Below, piece after piece: positions 13,163-13,205 of a stretch of DNA of 13,205 bases. Every line of letters begins with the position of its first letter. The first letter of the stretch is position 1. The notes beneath the pieces were generated by a model. That model searched no databases, was not told the origin of the DNA, and worked only from the letters and a program-made list of their open reading frames with translations. The position numbers and the translations under genes are program-made. The DNA lies in assembly GCA_003501385.1 (NCBI GenBank), contig DNPN01000054.1, forward strand, positions 1-13,205, in the 5' to 3' direction. This stretch comes from Rhizobium sp. (GTDB lineage: Bacteria; Pseudomonadota; Alphaproteobacteria; Rhizobiales; Rhizobiaceae).

Positions 13163-13205
13163 TTGAGGGCTCCCGAAGTGAGGCCGGAGACAATGCGGCG
13201 CTGCA
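13159..13205 (-). CDS. C-terminal end of a carbohydrate ABC permease (MalG-type), cut by window edge
   Basis: Only the last 14 residues are present, QRRIVSGLTSGALK followed by TGA. This is the characteristic ending of CUT1 MalG/UgpE-family permeases (Q-R-x-I-V/I-x-G-L-T-x-G-A-x-K). The stop overlaps the UgpC start codon as ATGA, as expected for a permease gene directly upstream of the ATPase gene. The rest of the gene, other permease and binding protein should lie to the right. Confidence 0.85.
   Translation of the reverse strand, partial: QRRIVSGLTSGALK

Overview
The window looks like a stretch of an alphaproteobacterial (Hyphomicrobiales/Rhizobiaceae- or Brucellaceae-like) chromosome or large replicon. 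The reasons are moderate GC, many ATGA-coupled ABC-transport operons, a MocR-type regulator, and at 3157-3258 a pair of long palindromes whose AAAGCATGTCGC...ACATGCGAC and CTAAAGCGTGTTGC...GCAACACGCTTTAG ends look like the intergenic mosaic palindromes of that order. No RNA gene, transposase or CRISPR array is visible.

Left block (1-1368, minus strand): the first two genes of a Nit1C-type cluster. An Sll0783/MSMEG_0572-family protein is followed by a Nit6803-type nitrilase that runs off the left edge. In other bacteria this cluster is linked to nitrile or cyanide nitrogen assimilation. A 383-bp divergent regulatory region separates it from a plus-strand GntR/MocR regulator (1752-3155) with an intact aminotransferase-like domain. 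A perfect 9+9 bp dyad lies just upstream of the regulator.

Centre (3303-11470, minus strand): eight genes packed into one probable operon. Read in the direction of transcription they are: a small Rieske [2Fe-2S] protein, a Rieske-oxygenase catalytic protein that has lost its Rieske cluster ligands, a GST-fold protein, a cytosine/8-oxoguanine-deaminase-type amidohydrolase, a Tat-exported BMP-family binding protein, a double-NBD ATPase and two permeases (a NupNOPQ/BmpABCD-type nucleoside/purine importer). Most junctions are ATGA overlaps or gaps of 1-2 bp. The trio of separate Rieske donor, cluster-less catalytic subunit and GST partner matches the architecture of the NdmC/NdmD/NdmE N7-demethylase of caffeine-degrading pseudomonads. 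Here the Rieske donor is a stand-alone protein without its reductase. My reading is an uptake-plus-catabolism operon for an N-methylated or otherwise modified purine-like heterocycle: import, oxidative N-demethylation and hydrolytic deamination, in unknown order.

Right block (11634-13205, minus strand): the last codons of a MalG-type sugar permease, a complete UgpC/MalK-family ATPase, a 176-bp stretch with no convincing gene, and a 93-aa acylphosphatase-fold protein whose two catalytic residues are substituted. A 163-bp region with interleaved inverted repeats, plus a copy of the half-site found at the MocR promoter, separates it from the Rieske operon.

The main candidate for something undescribed is the split Rieske oxygenase/GST/amidohydrolase/BMP-importer operon and its possible control by the MocR regulator.
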